Of a stretch of DNA of 64,000 bases, positions 50,906 through 64,000 are shown one piece after another. The first letter of the stretch is position 1, and each line of letters starts with the position of its first letter. A model generated the notes under the pieces. It saw nothing but the letters and a program-made list of their open reading frames with translations. It ran no database searches and was not told where the DNA came from. Source of the DNA: Todiramphus chloris collaris (Eukaryota; Chordata; Aves; Coraciiformes; Alcedinidae). The translations under genes and the position numbers were made by a program. The stretch is taken from NCBI GenBank assembly GCA_025345505.1, contig JANVCC010000073.1, positions 9,056,887 to 9,120,886 of the forward strand. Direction: 5' to 3'.

Positions 50906-53244
50906 TGGGCTAAATGTAGACCGCTACCTTTTACATAGCTAAGCTTCAGTACAATTTTCTTCTTCAGCTGAGCAGTCTTTTTAGTGTTTTCAGTGAACAA
51001 AACAAAGTAAAATGTAAATGCTTTCTTTCCCTAGTGCATGGCACGAGATGGATAGGAGTCTTCACCTGAAAACAACAGGCAGTATGTGTCTACCATAAGA
51101 TAGGCAGGCATGTCTGGTTGATGAGTGCAGATGCTTTGGGGTGCAAGGACTGAACAGAAACTCCAAAATGTTTTGAGCGGATGCCTGCCTGATCCATATG
51201 TCCGGTGACAGGGAAACTGAACTATGCTGTGTTTGTCCCAGCAGATAAAGACAGATACAGCCAGCATATTCATTAATACTTCCCCTGAGAACATGACATA
51301 AAATACAAAACTAGTAAATTGCCCTCTGACACGGTGTTAAGTCCTAAATATTCAATCCACACATTTTAGGAGCTTGTTGACAAGCTGGAAGTGATTCAGA
51401 AACACTTCTCCAAAGATTTCAGGATCACAGGACCCATCCTGCAGCTGAAGACTCCAGAAACTCCAGCTATTATGACAAAGGAGGTCAATGGGTGACTCAA
51501 TCATGGTCCATAAGTAAGGAAGAATACTCCTTATTAGGAAAGAGGCATTAGTGAAAAGACAGGAGTTAGATTCTTGTGTAGAGAGGAAAGAAGCTTTTAT
51601 ATTTTTGGTAATAAATATAGACTGACTGTTCTCCGGGATGTGCTAAGAGAGAAAGACTGGACACAGAAATGAATCGGGGCAAGTCTGTGGCTCTGTGATG
51701 CCAATAATCTTAAGGTCATCTGAATGGTTCAAGCAATTTTTAAGAACCTATGCATCTTTCAGGAGAAATCCTCAATTATTTGCACCACTATGCAGTATTT
51801 TTTCTGTCAGAGTTTTACTTTGAATCTTTCAGTGAAACATATGATTTTCCACCTCATTCTCCAAGACTGTCTTTTTGGCAGGGATTGTCAGTATTTTTAA
51901 TCTCTAAGGATGTCAGAAGGTTCTGTGTTTTGTCAAACTTTGTGGTAAATAACTCAAACATTTACTTTCCTATTTCTCTGGCTGCTTCACAGATAGGGTG
52001 CAGGACCTTTTCTCCAAGTCAGTATATCATGTCCTGGATCTGTAAGGCAGTGCTAGGAATAATTTGAATGGTTTCTACTGTACTGAACAAGGCATAATTT
52101 CAATGAGTAAGACTGGTAAAGTCATTAGTGGCTACACGTAGGCAGTATGGTGGTCAAACAGTCATTCTGTGCTCAGGTTTTCTATTCGACTGCCCGTCTC
52201 TGCTGTATCCAGTATGTCAAATCTCCATACTCTGCTCAGACAGCCATCGCCTCTGGCTACTCTTATCACCATTCTAGTAGTGTGATACCTGTCACTTCTG
52301 TTATACTAAGGACACATCTGTGGTTCAGTCCTGTGATACAGATCATACATACAAACAAAGCACAACTGTAGCAATTAAGGGGAACACCAGCGGTGACTTA
52401 AAAGAAGACAGAAATCTGTGTTATATATCATCTGTCTCCAGAATTTGTGTTCTGAAGCCACAATTGAAAGTACCAATGGGTCAGTTCTTGAGCAAGAAGG
52501 ACTGCACTTTCAAATGACTCTGCAAAGCAGTAATGAAGACAAAATTTAATTTATTTCGATTAAGGAGGTTTGTGAGTTATTACTTACAATGTTTGCTAGC
52601 AACCATAAGAGTGACTGCCACTATATGGGGGTTTTTTGAGCTCCAGCTGAGCCACAGAATCAGAGGGTTATGAAAAGCTACCTGACTGATGTGTTGAGCT
52701 CCTGGATTTCTACCATGCTAGGACTGAGTGATCTTACAGCTTAGTAATGACAGGAATGATTACCTCTCAGGATGGATGTAATGCTACATTTCAGGGCTTA
52801 GGTGCATAACTGCTTTCCTCTTATTATATCTCCCTTTTGTACTCAATGTATTCTAGTCAATGGCACTGTAATTTCCCAAGCAGCTCCTGCTTTCATAAGG
52901 AGCCCTTCTAATGACTCTGCCTTGCCTCATTTTCTCCTCAACAAAATGAATAGCTCCCCTGCCCTAAGCAAAGCCTGTTTTTATTTTCCCTCCTTTATTT
53001 TTGTGCTTGCTGTGATGGACCTTAAAAATTTGGCCATTTTCAAAAGTTAATGATTTCAGTGCTGAGGAAAAGCTCCATGCCATCAGCCTGGGATGCTGCA
53101 ATACCACACCTATACGTGGGACCTTAGTGCTGGGCTCCAGGCTCTGCTGCCGGCACCCCACTGCCCCAGCAGTAACTGGATACTACTGGGAAGAACCAGC
53201 CAGCATGAGGGTAGCTAATTTCTGTGCCCTCTGCCTAATTGCAG
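50906..53244. other. Non-coding stretch
   Basis: No gene, RNA gene or clear repeat is recognised. The open frame at 51750-52067 (105 codons) has no domain and is probably chance. Confidence 0.6.
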
Positions 53245-53335
53245 CATGTTGTGGGGAGTTTAAGCAGAGCATCAGATACATGCACCCCAAGGCAAAAAAG
53301 GGATGTATCCTGTGGACTGCTGAAAACCGAGTTAG
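53245..53335 (+). other. Exon-like segment with coding-like frame (candidate only)
   Basis: A strong acceptor (CCCTCTGCCTAATTGCAG, ending at 53244) and donor (GTTAG|GTAAGC, GT at 53336-53337) bound 91 bases. One frame is open throughout and gives a Lys- and Cys-containing peptide with motifs EFKQSIRY and GCILWTAENRV. This looks more protein-like than most frames here. A second frame is also open, so the evidence is mild. I do not recognise the peptide. It could be a real exon of the long gene, an alternative exon or a chance splice pair. Confidence 0.25.
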
Positions 53336-53337
53336 GT

Positions 53338-56300
53338 AAGCTGCAGAGCGCAGTCACCAGCCCCGAACTGAAGACAAAGTCTATGTAAAAGTTGCAGTCA
53401 TTTCAGACTTGGATCAGTCACTTGGCATGAAACACCCTCTACCTAAGCCATATTCCAGGGTCAGATATTTCAAATACACCAATACTGACTCCTCACTTTT
53501 TTTGCTGTTTGTTATTTTATATGTTGTCTCTGAGAATTCAGAAAGTAATTTCCATGCTGATTCTCCACAGGTATTTATCAGATACAAAACACAGTATCAG
53601 ATCTACAAGCACTGACAGCTCCCTCTGTACCAAGCTGGCTTGCCCTTGTTTGGTAAGGTATGTAAGATTTATTCCTCGAGCCACTTGTTACACAAGGCAG
53701 GTATTGAAAGGCAGTCAGCAATCCTGGCTACACTCATGATGATGAAGGAAATCCTCCAAGTCATAGAAGCCAGATGGTGGAAATCAAGCACTTTACTCAC
53801 CGTTGCATCTTCAAAAATCTCCTCTCCTATATTTTACAGCACTTCATTATTTTCTCTCTTTCTCTACTGTGCAAGTCTATAGAATGTGATAGCTGCTATT
53901 TTCTCTCCCTGGTCTCCTTAACTAATCATTATTTCCTTCCAGTAAGTAACATTTTCAAAATGCTAGTATTTGTTCTGTATTTTCGGTCTTTTTCTTTTTT
54001 TTTAACATATGTCCAAATAAAGAAGCCGACAGTATAAATGACACTTGCAACCTCATTTTTGCATTCACTTCATGCAGAACATATTCATACTCACGGCACA
54101 CTTACTAAAGCACAATATCCCTTTAAATCACTCTGAACATAATATCTTTAAAGCACTGATTAAGTAGTTGCCCCTATCAATGTAACTACTGCCTGCTAAG
54201 TGTGCTGTTAAATCAGCAGCTCATCAAATGGTCTGATGCTAGGATGTAACAAGTTTCTGATGGAGTTGTGCTCCTTCAAAGAATAAGCATTTTTTTCATC
54301 ACCCTCTTAGTCACCTAATTTGACTGAGATCTAAGATCCTAATGCATCAATCTTGTTAATTCTCTTGCCAGTACATAAGAAATTGAAGCAATAAACCACA
54401 ACCTGTTTGTAGTGGTGTTAACATTATTATGCAGTACACCAGCTGACAGGAGCACTGCTTTTCCATTAAACTTCAGCCAATATAACAAGCCTATAGCTCT
54501 TGGGAGTGTCTATCTTGGTGTGTCTTTTTTCTTTTCTTTTTTCTAAACCACTGATGACTCACCCAAAGTGCTGACCCTACATTCACTCTACTCAGTGTTG
54601 GGTTTTGCACCGTAAAACACTGACACGATTTCTCATTTCTCTTTGAGTGATGCTATCATTTATGTATCACTAATGTTATGACTCCAAGCCAGCAGGTGAT
54701 AAACATTCCAGCAGAACTGTCAAAAAAAACTCTAAGAGGTTAAAAAAATACTTTTCCTCTAATATGACTACTTTGAATGGTTGAACCTTTTTCATTTAAA
54801 CATGAAAAAAACCCAACAAGAAATAACTCAAGCAAATAGCATCTGTTTCAAAATGTCAGCCACGAAGCTGGAATTTGGCAAAGTTGTATATGCAACTATA
54901 AATATAACACAGCATATGATAACATGCAGTATTGAGGAACTGTAAGCATCACTGATAATAGCTCACTCTTGACAAACTGGCTTCATCATAAAGAAAGAAG
55001 TTCGATCTCAAAATTGGACATAAAAGCTAATGAATGTAAGCAAAGTGCTTGTAAAAGCCTCAATGAAAGGTATACAGAAAGAAAACCATAAGACAGGATT
55101 TTAATGGCAGCTTTGTCTGAATGAAGGCTACAGCATTCCAGCCCTTGGGAGCCACGGTGGTGCTGCTGCATGGGAAAAGTGAGAGCGGGAGTTGGGAGGG
55201 CTTTTTTTTCACCTCTTACATTTGGGGCAAATACTGAGTTGTTTCTTTCCTTCTGCAACCTGGTTTTCCCATCCTTAATTATAGTGCATTGTTTCCTCCC
55301 AGGAAAAAAAAAAAAAAACAAACCTACAGCCTTCTTAATTTGCCAGAACATGCATATTCCCCGTTGGTGGTTGTTAGAGATACCCTACTAGTCTATAACT
55401 TTCCATGTGAGGGCTGCCATGGTAACACAATTTACTGTATACCAGGGTTAATATGTGCATAGACACAGAATAATGTGCAGACACACAAATTACTGCTTCC
55501 CTATGGACTGCTTCTTCTGGCAGTGATTTTGTTACTGTTGTTGGACACATGCTTTATACATTAAAGACAGAAAAAACCTCATTGCATTTGATCTCGTATG
55601 CTGACTGTTAGGATATATAACAGAAATGTGTTCTTTACACTTGGAGGGGGAAGACGTTGCAAAATCACAAATGCATTTATGCTCCTGAAAATGCTACATG
55701 CAAGAGAAGTAAATTCTGGACTGATCTCCAGGCATTTATACAAACAGCAAACAAACAGGCAGCTGTTTGTTAAAGGTCCAGTGCACTCACAATGGTGAAA
55801 AGTTCTTTATTCTAAATAAGGAAAGTATCATTTTGACAAATAAATGAATGAGGCAAAATAAAAGCTTTGCAAAATAGCAATGGGATTTCCTACTCTGCAG
55901 CTGTGTGCTATTACCAGCTATAGTATATCACTCAAATGCTACTTTTAAAGGGGTAACTGTCAGTCTACAGGGATTAAGATTGAGAATTTGCAATTCATCA
56001 TCTTTATTTGGAAGTCTGGTAGCTTGCCTGCCCAAATTAAATACTTTCTCTATCACAAGTATACTTTTCAATTAGTTGGAAACATGGACTGCATTTGATT
56101 TCAATAAATAAACAAATTATAAACTCTTGAATCTTTATTAATTTAAATCAACAGTTTAAAATTCAGTCTTGCAAAGTACATGACACTCTGAGATATCTTA
56201 ATGTAATTATGCCAACCTGCTTTTCCAATCGTCAGAGTCGCAAACATTAGTGCATCTTCTTCAAGTACAGCGAGCACACTTTATGCAGGCTGTCAGCATC

Positions 56301-59300
56301 AAGCTCCTTTAGGATTTTGCCACAGAAATTTTGTTAAGGGTGACACTGAAAGCAGAATCAGGCCCATGTGATTCTTTTTTTTTCTCCCGAATTGAGATTT
56401 GCACTTAGGAGCAATGTTATTTTTTTCTGGTTAAAAGACTTGCAATGATTTGCAGAAGTGGATTTGCAACCAGAGTGAACTGGCAGTCTCACTGCTGTTT
56501 TCAGCACTGTTTATAGCATTCAGGCAAGACAAGGTGAGGTGGGGGAAATGACCACATGAATTAAGAAACTACCACTTTTATCACAGGTTAGGTGACCTAT
56601 ACATAGGCAGGGGAACAAAAATACAGTGGAGACTGAAGAAGTGGATCTGTAATCTATTGCTTAGATTACAGCCATTGATGCAATCGGTGAAATTCTGGCT
56701 CAGCTGTCTGCTCTGCAAGACCAGCACATTCAGCTCACTTTTCTATGTGAGAATAGGTGCACACATAGCTACTTGTTTACGTAGGCACAGAGGTGTGTTT
56801 ATGCACCCATATACGTTTGCAGGTCGTGGACTCTACAGACCACATTCAGTTCTAGTAGGCATCACACCCATAGGTGGAGAACATGCTCCCTGAATGGGCT
56901 TGAGAAGGTACAGAAAGTAGCAGTGTCCTTGGTTTAGTTCAGCCCATGTTTCCAAGATGGTTAATGACATTGTTGGGCAAGTAATGTGGTTAATAACACA
57001 ATCTGATACAGTGCAAACCTATTCTCATCTGCCTGCATGTTCTCTGGAGTATGAGATGGAAGCTTTGTCAGTCCTAGGAGCCTTTGGAAACTTTGGTTTG
57101 CAATGTCTCAATGAACTTCACAAGAGATTGTAAGATTCCCAAGGGTGCAAGACAACACACTGTGCATCGTGACAATCTCTGGCAGACCAACCACTCATGG
57201 GTGCTTAGCGGCTGTATAGCTGTAGGTGTCCTGTGTCAGCCCAAGGCAGACTAATTCAGGTCATGCTGGCAAGAGCTACATGGTTTTCATGAAAGATAGA
57301 GTCTTAAAAGTATAAATATATTTGACTTTGAGTAGAATTTAGTGCTCCTGGAAACACCACCCCTAATTTCTACTTCATGGTCATACAGACCTGCTTTCAA
57401 TCCTGTGGCAAGACAACAGCTCCTACAAATTACTGCAAGAAGCTCTTCTCTATCTCTAAATTCTCCCAGCCCCAGGCTCCTAAGGACATCACGGGTCTCT
57501 TTGTTTTCAGTACTGGATTCTCCACTAAAGCCATGAACAGTAATGGCTTGAACTCCAGTTAATGAAACATAACCACACAACTGGAGGTATTCAGCTATCA
57601 GCACAAAGGAGAGAAGAAGTAAATCCATAAAATGAATAATTGCTATGTCGCAGCAGTTAAATGACTAAACCAGCAAGGACTAACAGCACATGAGACTGTT
57701 ATTCCTTTAGTGAAAGGAAGTGTGCTGAGAGGAAATCTCCATAAACACAGAGTAAAAGCACACATAGGATGCCATGTATTATTAGCCAGCTATAATTGTT
57801 TCCTGTTAAAAATGGACAAACAGGCAAAAGTCTTTAATCTGACTTCTCCCTGGGTTTTACCGAGAAGATAGAAACTTTACATCAGAGGTTGAGAATGAAG
57901 CATTCCAACCTACCCAAGGCAACAGGCAAAATAAAAACCAGCTCCAAATGACACAGGGTGCCCTGGCCTGGCACTGCTCCAGGGTGCTCATCCTGCCAGA
58001 GCAGCCAATGCCCAGGGGCACAAGTGAACTTGCTGCACCAGCAGCACGTGGAGTACACTAGCAGTAGTGTAGCACACTACACCCTCAGATGACACTGCAG
58101 TGGTCTTTCAGTGATTGACTATCTGGGTCAGCCCCCACAGGTGTCCCCAGCTTGCAGCCCCTTCCTGCAGCTCAGATACCTGGGTAGGTTTTTCTGTGGA
58201 GCATTGGGTTTGGAGGTACAAGGCAGCAGCCAGTTTTAGCACATTGACTTGCAGCAGTTTGGCAATACTGTTAATCTAAACCACACACAAACATTTTTGT
58301 CCTTTGAAGGTCTCCAAATGTTGTGTAGAATTTAGCCTTAATAAAAGTCCATCACTTATTTAACCATGCCTTTGCAATTTAAACAAAATACAAATGCACA
58401 ATTTGTTCCATTTTTGCTTGCTGTGTAACATGACATGATCCTCATCTTCAAAGAAGGAACAGCAATTTCATATATGGTTTCACAAATTAACACTTTTCCT
58501 TGGCCTGACATGGGCCTCCAAAACCAAACCAGAACCCAAACCAAGAAGTTAACAGATCAGTCCAAACTAGGTAATATTTTTGTGTGCAACAATTGGTGGC
58601 TAATCATTACTTTCTTAATTGTTAATCTATTAATCAAGAGTTTATAAATACCACAGAGAAAGCAGGTTTATTCTTTCTTTTCAGAGCTACAGCAAAATAA
58701 TGCAGCAGCTCAATTCCATTAATTACAAACAAAAATCATTCAAAAATGTGTGCTTTCTATATTTTATTACACAGGAGAAATATCCTCAAGTGCATCAAGA
58801 AGCCCCATATATGATGAATAGTTCTCTACTGAAATTCTTTATTGTCATGATCTCACATTCATTAGGCACATCAAGATAAGTTCCCCACTGGCCTTACTTG
58901 GCAGTGTCTGAGGTCCAAATTGTGCCAGCTTCTCCCAGGGCATCCCCAAGGAACAGTAGTGGCTGTGTTGGGGGGTCTGGTGATGATCCTTCTAATGGTC
59001 ACATTCAAAGCTGACAGAAATTCACCAGTTTGTATTTTTAACTCAATCTGTGGGTTTTAATCAATTTTTTCTTTCCCTTAATCCTCCTGGTGAGTTTTTC
59101 AAAACTCTTTCTGGTAGTTTCTGTGGGATTTATGAAATACTGCACGAGGAATGAAAGGAGGCTTTTCAGGACACCTCTGCTGTATACGGCAGCATGTGTG
59201 TCTACCTGCAGACACATTGTTTATGTGCTTCTTTGAAAAACCGAAACAAGTGCATTAAACACATTTCAGGTTAAACACGATTATGTGTTTTCCCCTTTTC

Positions 59301-59590
59301 CCATATTGATAGAGGTCTTTCTAAAAAGAACATCCCATCATCTTTCACCAGTAAAAGAAGAGCTTTGCACTAAAAAGTCATGATCCAAGAAACTATTAAA
59401 CTTCAGGATGGCTTTGGTGCCATTCCATTCAAGGTTAGGAAATTATATGTGCAGTACCTGAGTTCTTGTTGTGATGTATATCACCACAGAGAGATGACTG
59501 AAAGTAACTATTTCAGCAGTTGTGAAGCCTAATAATAGAGAAATGCTTTCACAAAACAGCCAAGTGGCTTCAAAATAAAAATCAAATTCA
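53338..59590. other. AT-rich non-coding stretch
   Basis: No gene is recognised. A 15-A run lies near 55304-55318. A locally GC-richer, repeat-free patch occurs at 57955-58200 and includes a GTAGTGT-AGC-ACACTAC hairpin near 58065-58081. An AT-rich block at 56020-56240 may be regulatory. Open frames such as the minus-strand one at 57287-57628 lack domains. Confidence 0.6.
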
Positions 59591-59596
59591 AAACTC

Positions 59597-59627
59597 ATTA
59601 AACGCGGGATGAGTTGCTAGGGGGGAC

Positions 59628-59655
<28 letters not shown>
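59597..59655 (+). repeat. 28-A tract preceded by ATTAAA, possible retroposon tail
   Basis: An uninterrupted run of 28 A at 59628-59655 follows ATTAAA (59597-59602) by about 26 bases. This is the normal spacing between a polyadenylation signal and a poly(A) tail. It could be the 3' end of a retroposed transcript. No target duplication or recognisable parent gene was found upstream, so a plain A microsatellite is equally possible. Confidence 0.5.
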
Positions 59656-59659
<4 letters not shown>

Positions 59660-62600
59660 AAAAGCACACTGTCTCTACTGTGTGGGTATTCTACGTACTC
59701 ATCCAATTTTTGATTGCTATAAAATTGGGTTAAATATAACGTGCGGGTTACATTTCCAAGCTGTGTTTCAGGAAAGGCCTTTTCAACGTGTCCTCATGGG
59801 AAAAACATGCCACAGTTTAAGTGATGACATTTCAGAAAGCAGAAAAGTTGCACAGTATGAAATTGTCTGACTGTGGAAGAGATTAATATGCTATTTACTA
59901 TAAGTACTAGTTATATCCAATCATTCAGAATTTACTCTTTAATGCATGCAAGGGGAATGCAAGCTACTTAGGATGCAATTAAATGCACCTTAGGCTATTA
60001 AAGTGATGAAGAAATAGCAGGAGAAATAAAAGAAAACTTCCAAGTGACCTATGAGAGGGGCAAAAAAGCAGCTCTTAATTTTTCATGACAGACATAACAA
60101 GGCAGGTCAGAAAGCACAGACACTTTGCAGACCTCAGCTTCTGGAAGAATAATGCAATGAGTTAAACTCCAGCAAGCAGATTGGTCAATATTATTTCTGA
60201 AAGTATAAAATAAATTCTCACAATATCTTCTAGGACTACTGAGGCCAAAGCCCAGTTTTAGACTAATATTGTAACAACATTTCTTATGAAAAATTTGACT
60301 CACTTTCTCAGGAAAATTAAATGTTTTATACTGAAAGTCTGTTTAGAGGGCAGCTCCATATGGATACCACTCAGGTCTGTACTCCCTCATGTAAGTCTCA
60401 AAGACTGGCAGGAAAGGTTGCAAGGGTCCACAGCAAACAACAGCTGCACTGAGCATGCTGGTGGATAGCAGAACCACCTGAGCAGCAACACCTGACTCTT
60501 CCAGCTATCTACCCATTTACAAAAGGAAAACCAATCATATTTACTGGCTGCACCAAAAAAAAGGCTACAATCAACCCCACTTAGAAGTGTGTAGATCTTT
60601 CCAAAAGTAATATTGGAAGAAATGAAAGTTTCAGGTTTCAGTTTAAATATGCACATTTGCAAACTTGCCTACACTTACAGCCAGTCATTCTACAGATTTT
60701 CACTCTTTTAGAGAAAGGTGCAAGACATGCCAAGCCAAGAAAGATAAGCTTGCCCGCGATTCTCCCCTCTACTGCATGGGTACAAAATCCTCAGAACCTG
60801 AATAAACAGAATCACTTCAGAGCTATGTTATGGCAAGAGCAATATGAGTCCAGGTAGACATGGTTTTTGAAGCAAAACTCTTTTATGGTCATTTTTAATG
60901 ACTATACCTGAATTTATTTTGTCTGTTTGCAAAAGAACCCTATTTGTGGATTTCAGAAAACTCTAAAAGCAGATGGTGGAACTACATATGTTTCTATTCC
61001 ATTCATGTCCTCTTACCTACTTGAATCTTCTCCAGACATGGAAAGAGGGCAAAAGTAACAATATGTGTACCTAAACTTCTGTGCCTTACAGTTTTATATC
61101 ATTCATAAAAACCTTTCCCACTCCATGTCATCTCACTGACTATTAGACTGGTGATCTGAATAGTATACATCATTATTGTATTGGGTCTTATTATAGAAGG
61201 GAGAGCAGCATCCATTAAATGTATATACAGAAACTCCAGGACAAATACTGGATTTCTGATTCAATGTGCCTGAACTTAAATGGTGCTAAATACTTTCTTT
61301 TGACATAACAAAACTATTACGCCAGTACTGAACTTTGAGAAACTCACTTTCCAAGCTGTGCTTCTCAGTAATGCATCTCAGATCCACAACTCTTGAGAAC
61401 AGAAACTGAGAACAAAGCCTTTGTGTAAAACAGAGGACACAGGCATATCACAGATTAAAGTGATTAAAACACCAACAGAATGTAAAGCATTTCTTTATTC
61501 ATTACTAAATTATGCAAACTGTAAGCATCCAAGTATTGCATGGCTGCCAATAATAAATAATAATGATAAGAAATTCAGTTTTCAAGTTGTATATAATATA
61601 TGTAACTGAAAATTTGGTTAATAATTTTGCACCTGTGTACTGTAAGTACCTGTTTTCTCTTAAATTTTAATGCAGTCAATTAACATATTCTTAGTATATT
61701 TTCATTTAAGGAATGAAAGCAAAGTCACATTTTGCTTCTTTTGGATTTGGAGGAGAAAAACTTTACTATGAAACAGGATTTCTGTTGAAACATGGAAAAA
61801 TACTGTCTATATCACAGCTGGTTCAAATAGAAAATGATGTTTTTAATGGGTGTCACTCCAGTAGGAACTAGTATCAAGACTTCCATTACTTTCATCTAAT
61901 CAGTGAATATATAGTTACAAATTATTCATATACCTGCAACTATAATCATAAAGATTCAGAAGGTACTGACTATTTTTTAACAACAGTTTCAATTGCTTAC
62001 TATAAATATAAATTATAAATGTAACATTCATTAGTTAACATGGATTCCCAGTAACATCACCACCAACAGTGTTAAAAGAAACTTCATGAAGTTTCATCAT
62101 GAGATAGAGCATAGTAGCATAAAGAAAGTGGAGGCATTTCATTACCAATTGAAAAAGTGGTGAAATACAACTGACAAATTTGTTAAGGTTCACATGTTAG
62201 AAATAGTCTTCCAATTCATATATTTTGTTTAGCTCTATTTAATAGTTACATTAAAGAGTAGTTGAGTGGCATTTCAAAGACGAGGAAGGATCATAAGTTG
62301 CATTTCAGATAGTGGTGAAAGCTACCATTTGAGCTTAATTTGTAAAAGCATTTAAGAAACTGGATGGTGCTTAGAAACAAAGCAAAATGCATCAGTGTCT
62401 GGAAGCTGAGTATGTTGTAGACAATCATTTTAGAAGTTCAACTCTTCCTCCTATTTGATAAGAGAAAGAAATACTGCAGTATCATAGACTAATAAAACTC
62501 TAGTTGTAAATCTGTAGACCCAAATATTTACCTTCCAGAGCTGATGAAGAAAAGAAAGAGGACTGTATTTGATAGGCTGGTGTTGAGTAAGTTCAGTAGC

Positions 62601-63180
62601 ACCTCCCACAATGGGCTACTCTGCTCTTTACAATGTACTTTATGTGTTTGGCTTCAGTTTGATAACAGATGATGAAAACTGTTGTTCTGCTACAGGTTTC
62701 CTCTGCAATCTTTTCGTTCCCTATGTATTTCAACATTTTTTTTTCCTACAGTATGCTGCTCTTCACCTTGTTTCTTCTGTTTCACTTGTTTAACCTATAA
62801 GGGTGAGGGAAGGAATGAGGAAAGATAACATATGGCCAGGTGTTATTTGTTGAGAAAAATATATCCTAGAAAAGAATAATCAAAAAGGAACTGGGTTATA
62901 CTTTTCAATACATTGAAATCTATGATCATGTTTTCCTCCCTCTAGCAAGTATTCCAAAGATTTGGCCAGGTTTCAGGAAAACTGCTAATGGATTTATGGC
63001 TATTTTTGAAGATTTTAGTGTCCAGTGGAATACAGATACCATGGAAAACTTTAGAGGAAGAGACAGGCATTCTTTCAATCTACTCAGGGTTACTTACTTG
63101 GAAGACTGAATTAATTTGTCCTCTGTATCAACAAAGATGCAGTGAAAGAAGAGCACATGAAATTTACTGGAACCCGTTCA
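59656..63180. other. AT-rich non-coding stretch
   Basis: No gene or RNA gene is recognised. Open frames are short. Very AT-rich sequence around 61470-62060 may include regulatory DNA, but I see no specific support. Confidence 0.6.
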
Positions 63181-63310
63181 AGACATGCAGTTCCATTTCT
63201 AGGCCATATGCCCCGAAAATCACTTAGGCAATTTTCTCATATGTAAAAGGGGTTGAGTTAAACCAGTCTTTCCCCCAAAGACATTGTGAGGTTAAACACA
63301 ATATTATTTT
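63181..63310 (-). repeat. MIR-like ancient SINE fragment, reverse orientation
   Basis: On the plus strand the segment reads CACTTAGGCA (63221-63230), then TCTCATATGTAAAAGGGG (63235-63252), then TTGTGAGGTTAAA (63284-63296). These three blocks follow the order of the MIR reverse complement (CACTTAACC, CTCATCTGTAAAATGGGG, TTGTGAGGATTAAA). It is the best-preserved of the MIR-like fragments in the window. Judged by eye. Confidence 0.55.
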
Positions 63311-64000
63311 CATTTCAAAAAGAGATCATGCATTGAGAAAACACTGTACTTTTCCTGCAAAACATTGCATTTCTAATGTGACAAGGAGTCCTAGGGAAAA
63401 AAAAAACCAAACAACAAAAACCCAAAAAGAGTGCAGCAGGAATAATCTTCTGTTGATAGTTGTGCTTATCCCATAAAATTTCATGAGTAACACTTTGCTC
63501 CATGATTAATATAGCCCCAAAGGCCTTTGTTTCAAATATTATTTCTAATTATTCATGGTTTGTAAATGTAATCACAAATAAAGATGAGAGGAAAGCAAGT
63601 TTAGTGTTTAATGAATTGGATGGAAACACTGAAATTTAAACATGTAAAGAAATGGTTATGAACATTTATATTTCCAGTCTAATAATTAGCTTTTGTCAGA
63701 GGTAGTATTTTCTTTTGCTTAGTAACAGATTTGTGTAAATAGCTTAACACACAGTATCGCTACTCACAGTGAGCAGAATACAAGATAAAAAAGAAAACTG
63801 TTTTGAAAAATAGAGGTGAAGGTGCTTATTTTTTATTGACATTTCCTATTAACTCTGTACAGGATGAGTGCTCACCAGCGACCCCATGGAGATCTGTGAG
63901 GGTGAAATCCAGGCTAGGTCTTGGGTTACAACTAATACTGTGTATTTGCACACAAGCAGAGCAGGTCCAGCTTCCCTCTACGTGAAGAATTAAAGGCTAG
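63311..64000. other. Non-coding end of window
   Basis: AT-rich sequence with short A runs (near 63398) and no recognisable gene, RNA or repeat. Confidence 0.6.

Noticed and set aside
54986..55351. 121-codon minus-strand open frame
   Set aside because: The Phe run is the 15-A tract translated in reverse. No recognisable domain is present.
57287..57628. 113-codon minus-strand open frame with a hydrophobic N-terminus
   Set aside because: It resembles a signal peptide superficially, but no domain follows, two plus-strand frames overlap it and no splice or promoter context is seen.
58060..58085. Hairpin GTAGTGT-AGC-ACACTAC
   Set aside because: A 7-base stem is expected by chance many times in 64 kb, and nothing nearby supports a function.
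1..64000. tRNA, rRNA, U-RNA or CRISPR arrays
   Set aside because: No tRNA B-box with a matching A-box, no conserved snRNA start and no spaced direct repeats were seen. A covariance-model scan would be needed to exclude small RNAs and microRNA hairpins.

Overview
The window looks like vertebrate nuclear DNA, most likely from a bird. It is AT-rich, CpG-poor and nearly gene-free after a short CpG island at its left edge. It carries the 3' end of a CR1 LINE, a degraded endogenous retrovirus LTR of a type familiar in bird genomes, and several fragments resembling ancient MIR SINEs. No operons, ribosome binding sites, phage or plasmid genes, or CRISPR arrays are visible. Reptiles other than birds also carry CR1, so 'bird' is an inference from the element mix, not a certainty.

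Layout. Positions 1-345 are a CpG island with GGC and CA repeats, a GC box and an ATG in strong context at 148. This is probably the first exon of a plus-strand gene, and GT at 208-209 is a plausible splice donor. I cannot name the gene. From 345 to about 3730 the DNA is moderately GC-rich and non-coding. From 3730 to 64000 it is mostly AT-rich and non-coding, as expected of a very long first intron or a gene desert. Interspersed elements are: MIR-like fragments near 1195, 4660, 10655 and 63181 (the first three plus, the last minus); a 30-G homopolymer at 21994-22023; nine CCCAT units at 39694-39738; a CR1 tail at 46667-47121; a solo LTR at 50481-50900 with a possible 5-base target duplication; and a 28-A tract at 59628-59655 preceded by a polyadenylation-signal variant.

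Where the gene sits in this layout suggests that most functional content is regulatory. Several AT-rich blocks full of homeodomain-like motifs (about 4230, 9150, 16800, 23795, 38590 and 40195) are candidate conserved non-coding elements. An 18-base palindrome near 33700 contains a T-box half-site, and a CpG-rich patch near 28740 contains three CRE half-sites. A few short segments have exon-like splice signals (3009-3079, 28710-28978, 35386-35458, 53245-53335). All of these come from reading the sequence only, and none is proved.

I found no convincing multi-exon protein-coding gene and no evidence of a new biological system. The open reading frames other than the CR1 tail look like chance. The observations most worth checking are the exon 1/CpG island identity, the palindromic T-box-like site, the CpG-rich exon-like segments and the solo LTR.
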